The notes beneath the pieces are model-generated. The model was given only the letters and a program-made list of their open reading frames with translations. It ran no database searches and was not told the origin of the DNA. From contig JADJLR010000003.1 of the NCBI GenBank assembly GCA_016710015.1, positions 124,001 through 188,000 of the forward strand: a stretch of DNA of 64,000 nucleotides, written 5' to 3'. Shown here piece after piece: positions 26,499 through 34,440 of this stretch; position 1 is the first letter of the stretch, and each line of letters starts with the position of its first letter. The stretch comes from Flavobacteriales bacterium (GTDB taxonomy: Bacteria > Bacteroidota > Bacteroidia > Flavobacteriales_F > PHOS-HE28). A program made the position numbers and the translations under genes.

Positions 26499-26612
26499 GC
26501 CCAGCGCTATGCTTGTATTGCTACTTGGGGGTCCGCTGCATCGGATTGGATCCTGTCTCGTGGGATGAATACGGGATAACCAGTACTTTCACACCGACCC
26601 AAATCCCTCACA

Positions 26613-28445
26613 ATGAATAGAATCTACACGACCGGTATCTTGGTGTTGAGCACGTGCCTTGCAACGGCACAATCCGCGAAGCCCTTGATGCAAATGGAAA
26701 AGCACGGTCCGCGCACCGTACATACCAGACCGCAAGCCCCTCAAGAGGCACGCGGCAATTCGTATTACTCCGAGACATTCGATACGGACCTGAACGGCTG
26801 GACCATCGAAACGGCCGTTGGCCAGGTGGATTGGAAATGGACCGATGTTGGCCCCGGCCCAACGACATCCCTCTATCCCGTACCTGCGTTGAACACGTCC
26901 ACGCCAAGTGGTTGGGCCATGATCGATGACGATTACGACGGCGTGAACGGGCAGAACACCAATGCATCCTTGATCTCTCCGGTCATCGACTTGAGCGGAG
27001 TGGGAACCAGCTTCCTGAAAGTGGAGTTCGATCAATACTTCCAAGAATTCCAATTGGACACCACCTTCGTGGGCGTAAGCACGGATGGTGGCGCGACCTG
27101 GAACGAAGCACTCATCAATGAGTTCGTGGGCCGCGATGGACGACCGAACCCGGAATTGGTGGATGTGGACATTTCTGCTTGGGTGGCCGCGAACCCGGCC
27201 AACGTACAGTTGCGTTTCCGCTATGTATCCACTTGGGATTATGGCTGGCAGATCGACAACATCGCGATCCGCGAACTGCCAGCGAACGACATGGCGATCC
27301 TTCGCGCGAGCAGCACGGCATTCGACTTCGAGAACACCGGATTCGCCTTCATGGACTACTCCATCTACCCCGTTGCTGAAGTGACCAGCATGACACCGAG
27401 TGCGGCGCTGAAGAACAAGGGCTATTTGGACCAGACCGGCGTACAGCTCATGGTGGATGTGGACGGGCCGAATGGGCCTGAGCAATCCACCCAGAGCGCT
27501 TCGAGCACCTATGTGAATGGCGTAGAGATGACCGAGACCGCAGAAGCCTTTACCCCAAGTGGAGCACTTGGCGATTACAGCATCCGTTTCTCCGTTGCAC
27601 AGAACGAGGTGGATGAGGTCTTAGGCAACAACGAGTTGGTGAACACCTTCAAGGTTTCCAATTTCGTTTACGCCCATGACGATGGTGCTACGCAAAGCTT
27701 CATTTCCCAAGGGTTGGACGCAGAAGACCAGCCATACGAGGTAGGCCACCACTTCGCGCTGATCAACGCTGGGGCCCTGACCGGCGTACAAGTCGCTGTA
27801 CATGCGAACACGCCCGTGGGAAGCTACGTGCATGGTGCGATCTACGAACCAAGCACGACCAGTGGCGTACACCCCGCGTTGATGGAATTCACCGAGGATT
27901 TCATGGTCACTGAGGCCGATCTGAACCAGACGGGCGATGCGAACTTCATCTCCATGCCATTTTCCCCGCCGATCGATCTGGTCGCTGGTCAGACCTACCT
28001 CATCATGGCGGGCACCTTCGATGGCCCCAGCGGCGTTCAATTCGCGTACAGCGGTTCCAGCGAAGCGCAGATCTCCATCATCCACTACCCGGACCTGCCT
28101 TCGGATTTCGAGTTCTACATGACACGCACCCCGATGGTCCGTATCATTATCGGTAGCGGAGTTGGGATCGATGAGAACACGACTGCGGTGGCCAATTTGG
28201 GCAACCGACCGAACCCGTTCGCAGGAACTACCACCATCACCTTCGATGTGACCACACCGGCACCCACGAGCATTTTGGTACACGATGCCACGGGCCGTAT
28301 GGTCCACGCCGAAGTGCTCGGCCAATTGCCAATGGGGCAACAGCGGTACATCTTCAATGCCGAGGGCTTGGCCCCAGGGTTGTACACCTACACCGTTCAG
28401 ACCGGAACCAGCCGATCCACCCGATCCATGATGGTGGCACGCTGA
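26613..28445 (+). CDS. Secreted T9SS cargo protein with C-terminal sorting domain (paralog 3)
   Basis: 610 residues, domain order as in the two preceding genes: signal peptide (GILVLSTCLATAQ), jelly roll (YYSETFDTDLNGWTIET ... YGWQIDNIAIRELPANDM), Ig-like repeat (KNKGYLDQTGVQLMVDV; LGNNELVNTFKVSNF), second jelly roll (DDGATQSFISQGLD), and a C-terminal domain with NRPNPFAGTTTITFDV, VHDATGRMVHAEV and LAPGLYTYTVQTG. The end resembles a type A sorting domain. It ends before a terminator shared with the convergent ABC gene. Confidence 0.88.
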   Translation: MNRIYTTGILVLSTCLATAQSAKPLMQMEKHGPRTVHTRPQAPQEARGNSYYSETFDTDLNGWTIETAVGQVDWKWTDVGPGPTTSLYPVPALNTSTPSGWAMIDDDYDGVNGQNTNASLISPVIDLSGVGTSFLKVEFDQYFQEFQLDTTFVGVSTDGGATWNEALINEFVGRDGRPNPELVDVDISAWVAANPANVQLRFRYVSTWDYGWQIDNIAIRELPANDMAILRASSTAFDFENTGFAFMDYSIYPVAEVTSMTPSAALKNKGYLDQTGVQLMVDVDGPNGPEQSTQSASSTYVNGVEMTETAEAFTPSGALGDYSIRFSVAQNEVDEVLGNNELVNTFKVSNFVYAHDDGATQSFISQGLDAEDQPYEVGHHFALINAGALTGVQVAVHANTPVGSYVHGAIYEPSTTSGVHPALMEFTEDFMVTEADLNQTGDANFISMPFSPPIDLVAGQTYLIMAGTFDGPSGVQFAYSGSSEAQISIIHYPDLPSDFEFYMTRTPMVRIIIGSGVGIDENTTAVANLGNRPNPFAGTTTITFDVTTPAPTSILVHDATGRMVHAEVLGQLPMGQQRYIFNAEGLAPGLYTYTVQTGTSRSTRSMMVAR

Positions 28446-28464
28446 TCGACCTTTGAATGAACAG

Positions 28465-28500
28465 AGAGGGCCATTCCTTGCGGGGTGGCCCTCTTCTCAT
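28465..28500. terminator. Terminator between convergent genes
   Basis: Nine-base stem AGAGGGCCA (28465-28473) / TGGCCCTCT (28486-28494), then a T-rich tail. It lies between the third T9SS protein gene and the convergent mlaF-like gene. Confidence 0.75.
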
Positions 28501-28534
28501 TCCGCACTAGCCAAGCTGCGAACTTATCGTCGAT

Positions 28535-29293
28535 TCAGTTCTTCAAGGACCGCTTGATGCGACGCATAAGGCCACCGGCGAAGATGAACTCGTTCAATTC
28601 CTTGTTGTCGTTGTTCAGCAATTCATCACCGGTACCCTGCCACCACTTCTGGCCTTTGTGGATGAAGATGATGTTCTCCCCGGTCTCCACCACCGAATTC
28701 ATATCGTGTGTGATCACGATGGTGGTGGTCTTGAATTCCTCGGTGATCTCTTTGATCAGTTCATCGATGAGGATGCTGGTCTGGGGATCCAAACCACTGT
28801 TCGGCTCATCGCAGAACAAATACTTCGGGTTCATGGCGATGGCGCGTGCGATCCCGACCCGCTTCTGCATGCCACCGCTCAATTCCGCAGGAAACAGGCG
28901 GTCCTTGTCCAAGATGTTGACGCGCTTGAGGCAGCTGTGTGCGCGGTCCTCCATTTCGCTCTTGGACTTGTGGGAGAACATCTGTAGCGGGAACATCACG
29001 TTCTGCAACACGGTGAGGCTATCGAACAAAGCACTGCCTTGGAAGAGCATCCCGATCTCCTGTCGGATCTCGGTCTTTTGATCGCGATCCATGTCGTAGA
29101 ACGATCGGTTCTCATAGAGCACCTTTCCTTGTTCGGGCACATGCAAACCCACCATGCATTTGGCCAGCACGCTCTTTCCCGAACCGCTTTTGCCGATGAT
29201 CTGATTCACCTTGCCGGTTTCGAATACCGCACTGATGTCCGTAAGGATCTGAACGGTCCCGAAACGTTTGCTCAGTCCCTTCACCTCGATCAT
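28535..29293 (-). CDS. mlaF: ABC transporter ATP-binding protein, MlaF-like (lipid transport)
   Basis: 252 residues. Walker A GKSGSGKSVL, Q-loop FQGSALFDSL, signature LSGGMQKRVGIARAI, Walker B YLFCDEPNSGLDPQT, H-loop VITHDM. The GSALFDS and MQKR variants are typical of MlaF/Ttg2A ATPases, which drive phospholipid movement between membranes. ATG 29293 overlaps the permease stop (ATGA). A longer frame upstream reads through the permease gene and is not real. No MCE-domain partner (mlaD) is next to it on this side. Confidence 0.9.
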   Translation of the reverse strand: MIEVKGLSKRFGTVQILTDISAVFETGKVNQIIGKSGSGKSVLAKCMVGLHVPEQGKVLYENRSFYDMDRDQKTEIRQEIGMLFQGSALFDSLTVLQNVMFPLQMFSHKSKSEMEDRAHSCLKRVNILDKDRLFPAELSGGMQKRVGIARAIAMNPKYLFCDEPNSGLDPQTSILIDELIKEITEEFKTTTIVITHDMNSVVETGENIIFIHKGQKWWQGTGDELLNNDNKELNEFIFAGGLMRRIKRSLKN

Positions 29294-30030
29294 ACCAGCA
29301 GGAATTGGGTAAGGGCATAGTTCGCGATCAGGATCACGACGTTGCTGTACACCACGGCCTTGGTGCTGCTGATCCCCACCTCCCGTGTCCCCCCAATGGT
29401 GTAGTAGCCTTGGTAGGCGGAAACGGTGGCGATGATGAAGGCGAAAACGACGGTCTTGATCAGTGCATAGGTGATGTGGTAGGGAATGAAACCGGTCTGG
29501 ATCCCCTGCAGATAATCCGTTGCACTGATGATGCCGGTGCCGGTACCAGCCACATAACCACCGAAAATGCTCAGGAACATGCTGACCATCACCAAGAACG
29601 GATTCATGAACATGGATGCCACGATCTTCGGCAGGATGAGGAAACCGGCCGAATTGACACCCATGATGTCCAGTGCATCGATCTGCTCCTTCACCCGCAT
29701 GGAGCCGATCTCGGCCGCGATGTTGGAGCCCACCTTGCCGGCCAGGATCAGCGCGATGATGGTAGGGCTGAACTCCAAAATGGTGCTTTGTCGTGTTGCG
29801 AAGCCGACGACCCAAGCCTGGATGAGGGGGCTATCGATGTTGGTCTTGGTCTGAATGGTGATCACCGCCCCCATGAAGAAGGACAGCAGTGCCACGATAC
29901 CTATGCTCTTGATACCCAGCAGGTCCATCTCCTCCAGCGTTCTGCTCCAGTACACCCGGAACCGTTCCGGACGGCTGAAAGTTTCCTTCAGCAAGTGGAA
30001 GTATTGTCCGATATGACCGATGATCCCCAT
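29290..30030 (-). CDS. mlaE: MlaE-family lipid ABC transporter permease
   Basis: 246 residues with about five membrane helices and the MlaE (DUF140) signature: VGSNIAAEIGSMRVKEQIDALDIMGVN. An N-terminal amphipathic interfacial helix (YFHLLKETFSRPERF) precedes the first membrane segment, as in the family. Coupled to the ATPase gene. A TATTTTCG box lies 12 bases before ATG 30030. Together they should form the inner-membrane core of a lipid-asymmetry transporter. Confidence 0.92.
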   Translation of the reverse strand: MGIIGHIGQYFHLLKETFSRPERFRVYWSRTLEEMDLLGIKSIGIVALLSFFMGAVITIQTKTNIDSPLIQAWVVGFATRQSTILEFSPTIIALILAGKVGSNIAAEIGSMRVKEQIDALDIMGVNSAGFLILPKIVASMFMNPFLVMVSMFLSIFGGYVAGTGTGIISATDYLQGIQTGFIPYHITYALIKTVVFAFIIATVSAYQGYYTIGGTREVGISSTKAVVYSNVVILIANYALTQFLLV

Positions 30031-30042
30031 GGAGTGACACGG

Positions 30043-30050
30043 CGAAAATA
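30043..30050 (-). promoter_or_regulatory. Probable -7 box of mlaE-mlaF
   Basis: TATTTTCG on the minus strand, one change from TAnnTTTG, 12 bases before ATG 30030. The divergent box of the lipoprotein gene lies 38 bases away. Confidence 0.4.
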
Positions 30051-30087
30051 GGCCAAGCCCAACAAGGCCCCTTGGTACCACAGGTCG

Positions 30088-30095
30088 TAGTTTCG
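30088..30095 (+). promoter_or_regulatory. -7 box of the small lipoprotein gene
   Basis: TAGTTTCG, four bases before GTG 30100; leaderless spacing. Confidence 0.4.
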
Positions 30096-30099
30096 CACG

Positions 30100-30330
30100 G
30101 TGAAATGGCAGCAACATCGTCAGTCGGCCTCCGGGCAAACGATCCCAGCCTTCATGGGCATGGTGCTCATGCTGGTCGCGTGCGCCTCCCAACCATCGAA
30201 ATACAAGCGCGCCAAGGATTGCGACTGTCCGAAATGGAACCGGATGGCACCACCTGCCGAAAATTCCGTTCACGCCCATGCCGGTGAGGCATGCAGCCCC
30301 TATTATTGTGGTCCCGCACCTCATTCTTGA
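30100..30330 (+). CDS. Small predicted lipoprotein
   Basis: 76 residues from GTG 30100. N-terminal basic segment, hydrophobic run and lipobox (MVLMLVAC-A), then a short Lys/Cys-rich stretch (YKRAKDCDCPKW) and a tail with two further cysteines. After lipidation the mature peptide is only about 47 residues. Not in any family I can name. It ends four bases before the SprT-like gene, so the two are co-transcribed. An internal ATG at 30154 is a weaker start. Confidence 0.55.
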   Translation: MKWQQHRQSASGQTIPAFMGMVLMLVACASQPSKYKRAKDCDCPKWNRMAPPAENSVHAHAGEACSPYYCGPAPHS

Positions 30331-30334
30331 ACCA

Positions 30335-30973
30335 GTGCTCACATCTTCGAACACCGATCCGGAACGCCTCCGGAAGCATTTGCCCGCTGCGGCGTGGCCG
30401 GTAGTGGTCTCGTGGATGCGACGGAACCCTGTGCAGGTGCGCATCGCCCGTCCGCGCCAGACCAAATTGGGCGACTATCGGAGCGCCACACGCACTCAAC
30501 CTCACCGGGTAAGTGTGAATGCGGATCTCAACAAGTACGCGTTTCTGGTGACCTTGGTGCATGAATTCGCGCACTACGCGACCTACGTCACCTCCAAGCG
30601 TTGGGTGCAACCACACGGTTCGGCCTGGAAACAAACGTATGCACGTCTGATGCGGCCATTCTTGAGCCGATCCGTTTTCCCGGAAGATGTGTTGTTGGCC
30701 TTGGAGCGGCATTTGGAGGATGCCCCAGCGAGCAGTTGCTCGGACCACGCACTGATGCGGGTATTGATGAACCATGACCGTGAACCCCGCCAATTGCTCG
30801 AAGAACTTCCGGACCGTTCCATCTTCCGGTTCAACGAACGCGTGTTCGTGAAAGGTCCGCAACTGCGCAAACGGTTCAAATGCCAATGTCTGAACGATCG
30901 ACGCAATTACATCATCGATCCGCTGGCGGAGGTACAAGTGCATGGCCCTATGGTGGTGCTGAAAGCTTCGTGA
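30335..30973 (+). CDS. SprT-like zinc metalloprotease-domain protein
   Basis: 212 residues from GTG 30335. The SprT-like HExxH is seen in LVTLVHEFAHYATY at about residue 74. The second half has FKCQCLND, a reduced zinc-ribbon-like element, and the usual VHGPMVVL ending. Related proteins (SprT/Spartan fold) are metalloproteases, with DNA-protein crosslink repair known for the eukaryotic members; the bacterial role is unproven. It follows the small lipoprotein with a four-base gap and precedes manC by 18 bases. Confidence 0.8.
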   Translation: MLTSSNTDPERLRKHLPAAAWPVVVSWMRRNPVQVRIARPRQTKLGDYRSATRTQPHRVSVNADLNKYAFLVTLVHEFAHYATYVTSKRWVQPHGSAWKQTYARLMRPFLSRSVFPEDVLLALERHLEDAPASSCSDHALMRVLMNHDREPRQLLEELPDRSIFRFNERVFVKGPQLRKRFKCQCLNDRRNYIIDPLAEVQVHGPMVVLKAS

Positions 30974-30991
30974 GACGGTCCTGAGTTTAGC

Positions 30992-32083
30992 ATGAGCAAC
31001 AGACATACGTACTGCGTGATCATGGCTGGAGGGGTTGGTTCCCGGTTCTGGCCGATGAGCCGCAGCTCATACCCCAAGCAGTTCCTGGACTTCCTCGGTT
31101 TGGGTCGCACCTTATTGCAACAGACCTACGACCGCTTCCTCACCATTTGCCCGAAGGAGAACATCCTTGTGGTGACCAATGCGAACTACGCCTCCATCGT
31201 CCACGAGCAATTGCCGGACCTCGCTGCATCGCAGATCCTGTCGGAACCTGCACGCCGCAACACGGCACCGTGCATCGCTTATGCCAACCAAGTGATCCAG
31301 AAGCGTGATCCAGAAGCGGTGATCATCGTGGCACCGAGCGACCACTTGGTGATGAAGCAGGCCGCCTTCGAGGAGACGATCCAACAGGCGATCGGGCAAG
31401 CCTGCTCTGCGGACTGTTTGGTCACCTTGGGGATCATGCCGCACCGACCGGATACGGGCTATGGCTACATCCAATTCGAGGAAGGAAGTACCACGCACCA
31501 TCCACGGGTGAAACGGGTAAAGGCCTTCACTGAGAAGCCGGACCACGAAACGGCCATGCGCTTCATCGAAAGCGGTGATTTCGTGTGGAACGCAGGGATC
31601 TTCATTTGGAGTCTCGCAAGCATTCGCAAGGCCTTCAAGACCCATTTGCCAGAAATGGAAGCTCGATTCGAAGCTGGCTCCGATGCGTGGGGAACCCTTG
31701 AAGAGACGGCCCATGTGGCTGCGGTGTATGATGCGAGCGAGAACGTGAGCATCGACTACGGCATCATGGAAAAGGCCAAGAACGTCTTCACTGTACTGAG
31801 CGACTTCGGATGGAGCGACCTAGGAACCTGGGGAAGCCTGTATGAGCACCTTCCGAAGGACCCCGCGGGCAACGCGACCATAGGAAAGGCGGTGAAACTC
31901 TATGATTGTGAACGGAACGTGGTGCATGCCCACGACGAGCGGTTGATGGTCCTGCAAGGGTTGGAGGACTTCATCGTCGTCAGCACCAAGGAGGCACTCC
32001 TGGTCTGCAGAAAGCAAGATGAGCAACAGATCAAAAGGTTCGTGCTGGACCTGACCGCCGAGAGCGGGGATCGATACGTATAG
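30992..32083 (+). CDS. manC: Mannose-1-phosphate guanylyltransferase (GDP-mannose synthesis)
   Basis: 363 residues. Nucleotidyltransferase signature GGVGSRFWPMSRSSYPKQF at residues 13-31, followed by EPARRNTAPCIAYA, the IVAPSDHLV motif, FTEKPDHETA and WNAGIFIWS. It makes GDP-mannose from GTP and mannose-1-phosphate for glycans or polysaccharides. It has only the transferase part, without the C-terminal cupin isomerase of bifunctional enzymes. Confidence 0.94.
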   Translation: MSNRHTYCVIMAGGVGSRFWPMSRSSYPKQFLDFLGLGRTLLQQTYDRFLTICPKENILVVTNANYASIVHEQLPDLAASQILSEPARRNTAPCIAYANQVIQKRDPEAVIIVAPSDHLVMKQAAFEETIQQAIGQACSADCLVTLGIMPHRPDTGYGYIQFEEGSTTHHPRVKRVKAFTEKPDHETAMRFIESGDFVWNAGIFIWSLASIRKAFKTHLPEMEARFEAGSDAWGTLEETAHVAAVYDASENVSIDYGIMEKAKNVFTVLSDFGWSDLGTWGSLYEHLPKDPAGNATIGKAVKLYDCERNVVHAHDERLMVLQGLEDFIVVSTKEALLVCRKQDEQQIKRFVLDLTAESGDRYV

Positions 32084-32092
32084 CGCACGACC

Positions 32093-33217
32093 GTGGCTGA
32101 ATTCGAACTCATCACCGCCTACGAAGCACTCCATGGCTTCGTATCCCGCATCGGACACGAACAGGTGATCGCGCTGGATACCGAAGCATCCAGTTTCCAC
32201 CGTTACAAGGAAAGCGTCTGTTTGGTGCAGATCAGCACCCGGGAACACACCTTCTTGGTCGACCCACTCGCGGTGACCGATCTAACAGACCTGGGCGATG
32301 TGTTGGTGAAGACGCACATGGAAGTGGTGATCCATGATGCGGACTACGACTTGCGCATCTTGGCCAAACACCATGGGATCCGTGTAGAGAACGTGTTCGA
32401 TACCCTCGTGGCAGCGGAATTGTTGAATGAACCGGAGATCGGACTGGCCGCACTACTGGGCAAGTACCAAGGCATCCAAGTGGACAAGAAATTCCAGAAA
32501 GCGGATTGGAGCAAACGGCCACTTCCGAGACCCATGTTGGACTACGCAGCAGGCGATACCTCGCACCTGATCGCACTGCGCGATATCCTCAAGGAGAAAC
32601 TCATCGCTGCGGATCGATGGTCGTGGGCGGAAGAGGAATTCGCGTTGCTGACCGACGCGCCGTTCAACCTTCAAGCGAATGACGAACCCCCATTCCTTCG
32701 GGTGAAAGGGGCCAAGCGCTTGAAGCCGGCCCAGCTCGCCATCTTCCGCGAGGTCCATGCTTGGCGGGAGTCCGTGGCCGAGCGACAGGACCGAGCGTCG
32801 TTCATGATCCTTGGCAACGATGTGCTCCTCTCTTTGGCCACAGAGCCACCGTCTTCGATCGCGGACATCGCGAGCCGCAGAGGCGTGAATGAACGCATGT
32901 TGGAGAAGCATGGTCAGCGCATACTGGCGGCGGTAAGCAAAGGACAGGCCGTTCCCAAAGAGCAATGGCCTCGCTTGGAAAGAGCGAAGCGCTGGGACCG
33001 CGACAACGACTACGAGGATCGCTTGAAGCGGCTGAAGATGACACGCGACGCCTTGATGCTGGAGTTCGACCTGCGACCCGGTATCGTGGCGGCCAACCAG
33101 ATGCTCTCCGATATTGCACGCACCCTGCCTGGCGATCTGGAGGCACTTGCATCCCTGCCCAACATCAGGCGGTATCAGGTGAAGCATTTCGGCGCACGTC
33201 TACTCGCCCAACTGTAA
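32093..33217 (+). CDS. rnd: Ribonuclease D
   Basis: 374 residues from GTG 32093. DEDD-type 3'-5' exonuclease: exo I ALDTEASSFH, exo II VIHDADYDLRIL, exo III MLDYAAGDTSHL (Y/D variant). One or two HRDC domains fill the rest (LKPAQLAIFREVHAWRESVAERQDR, then residues 290-374). It trims structured RNA 3' ends such as tRNA precursors. Nine bases after manC; probably the last gene of that unit. Confidence 0.92.
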   Translation: MAEFELITAYEALHGFVSRIGHEQVIALDTEASSFHRYKESVCLVQISTREHTFLVDPLAVTDLTDLGDVLVKTHMEVVIHDADYDLRILAKHHGIRVENVFDTLVAAELLNEPEIGLAALLGKYQGIQVDKKFQKADWSKRPLPRPMLDYAAGDTSHLIALRDILKEKLIAADRWSWAEEEFALLTDAPFNLQANDEPPFLRVKGAKRLKPAQLAIFREVHAWRESVAERQDRASFMILGNDVLLSLATEPPSSIADIASRRGVNERMLEKHGQRILAAVSKGQAVPKEQWPRLERAKRWDRDNDYEDRLKRLKMTRDALMLEFDLRPGIVAANQMLSDIARTLPGDLEALASLPNIRRYQVKHFGARLLAQL

Positions 33218-33259
33218 CGGGCAGTCCGTTGGTCCGGGTGAGAATTGTCACCGGATCAC

Positions 33260-33275
33260 ATAGTGCATTCGCTAT
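33260..33275. promoter_or_regulatory. Candidate ArsR-type operator
   Basis: Imperfect dyad ATAGTG-catt-CGCTAT that shares its last base with the -7 box at 33275. Position over the promoter of its own regulator gene suits autorepression; the binding itself is inferred. Confidence 0.4.
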
Positions 33276-33282
33276 ACATTTG
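33275..33282 (+). promoter_or_regulatory. -7 box of the sulfur island
   Basis: TACATTTG, perfect TAnnTTTG match, four bases before GTG 33287 and thirteen before ATG 33296. Confidence 0.6.
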
Positions 33283-33286
33283 CGGC

Positions 33287-33607
33287 GTGGAGACCATGCG
33301 AATGACCCTTGACAAGCGTATTGGAACGGACAAATTGATCCGCGCCAGTGAACTACTGAAAGTGGTCGCACATCCACAACGCATGGCGATCATGGACCTC
33401 CTCGGTACACAGCGACGGCTCTGTGTTTCGGACCTGACGAGGCTGCTCGGCATCGAGCAAGCCATCCTGAGTCAACATCTCACCCTGATGCGGAACAAAG
33501 GGCTGCTGGAGGTAGAGCGGGATGGGAAGTACAGTTTCTACTTCGTGCGACAGCCGGACCTTCTTCGGATCATCCAGCATTTGGAGCGTTGCTGCGACCA
33601 CTTGTGA
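33287..33607 (+). CDS. ArsR/SmtB-family transcriptional regulator (sulfide-responsive type?)
   Basis: 106 residues from GTG 33287, or 103 from ATG 33296. A winged helix-turn-helix: HPQRMAIMDLLGTQRRLCVSDLTRLLGIEQAILSQHLTLMRNKGLLEVERDGKYSFYF. Cysteines are at the recognition-domain position (RRLCVSDL) and at the end (RCCDHL). Paired cysteines are what persulfide-sensing ArsR repressors of the BigR/SqrR kind use. Here the identity is inferred from these residues and from the sulfur genes directly downstream (TSUP permease two bases on). The GTG start is preferred because of the four-base spacing to the -7 box. Confidence 0.82.
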   Translation: METMRMTLDKRIGTDKLIRASELLKVVAHPQRMAIMDLLGTQRRLCVSDLTRLLGIEQAILSQHLTLMRNKGLLEVERDGKYSFYFVRQPDLLRIIQHLERCCDHL

Positions 33608-33609
33608 CC

Positions 33610-34410
33610 ATGGAGCTGATCGGATACTTCTTTGCGGTGCTCATGGGCTTGTCCCTCGGCTTGATAGGTGGCGGGGGTTCCATCCTCACGGTCCCCATCT
33701 TGGTGTACCTTTTCAATGTGGATACGGTGCTAGCGACCGCGTACTCGCTTTTCATCGTAGGAAGCGTCAGCATGATCGGATCACTCAGCCATGCGCGAAT
33801 GGGCAATATCGACTGGAGAACGGCGCTCGTTTTCGGGACACCGAGCTTGGTCATGGTCTTCTTGATCCGCAGGTTCGTGATCCCGGCACTTCCCGACCAA
33901 CTGTTCCATATCGGGACAACGTCGATCTCCACCTCGCAAGGGTTGATGCTATTCTTCGCCTTGCTCATGCTCGCCTCCGCCAGAAGTATGATCCGCAAAC
34001 CTCCGACCATCTCTCCTACCGGCGAAGGCACGAAGAGCAACACAACATTGATCCTACTGTTAGGAGCTCTGGAAGGCAGCATCAGCGGGATGGTCGGTGC
34101 AGGCGGCGGCTTCCTGATCATTCCGATCCTCGTTCTACTAGCGAAGTTGCCCATGAAACAAGCGGTGGGAACATCGCTCGCCATCATCGCAGTGAAGTCG
34201 CTGATCGGTTTCACCGGTGATCTTTCCAGTGGTGTACTTATCGATTGGTCGCTATTATTCACCATAGCAGTGATCGCCATCGTCGGGATCCTGATCGGTA
34301 GCCGCTTGAGTACACACATCTCCAACCAAAGACTCAAACCGGTATTCGGCTGGTTCGTTCTGGTGATGGGGTTGTACATCATCGGTCACGAACTCGCACA
34401 GATCACCTGA
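33610..34410 (+). CDS. TSUP (TauE/SafE/YfcA-type) sulfur-anion permease
   Basis: 266 residues, about eight membrane segments in two homologous halves, each starting with the TSUP glycine motif (GLSLGLIGGGGSILTVPIL and SGMVGAGGGFLIIPILV). Members export sulfite or thiosulfate, or import sulfur compounds. Direct position between an ArsR regulator and a persulfide dioxygenase-rhodanese points to export of sulfite formed by that enzyme. Confidence 0.9.
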   Translation: MELIGYFFAVLMGLSLGLIGGGGSILTVPILVYLFNVDTVLATAYSLFIVGSVSMIGSLSHARMGNIDWRTALVFGTPSLVMVFLIRRFVIPALPDQLFHIGTTSISTSQGLMLFFALLMLASARSMIRKPPTISPTGEGTKSNTTLILLLGALEGSISGMVGAGGGFLIIPILVLLAKLPMKQAVGTSLAIIAVKSLIGFTGDLSSGVLIDWSLLFTIAVIAIVGILIGSRLSTHISNQRLKPVFGWFVLVMGLYIIGHELAQIT

Positions 34411-34412
34411 AT

Positions 34413-34431
34413 ACCGGTCGACGCGACCGGT
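34413..34431. promoter_or_regulatory. Perfect hairpin between TSUP and dioxygenase genes
   Basis: ACCGGTCG (34413-34420) and CGACCGGT (34424-34431) are exact inverted complements around the three-base loop ACG. No T-tract follows, so it is an RNA hairpin limiting read-through, a stability element or an operator rather than a classical terminator. Confidence 0.6.
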
Positions 34432-34440
34432 CCAAAACCA

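Noticed and set aside
28535..29815. A longer ABC ATPase with a His/Arg-rich N-terminus.
   Set aside because: The additional part is an out-of-frame reading of the MlaE gene; the coupled ATG at 29293 is correct.
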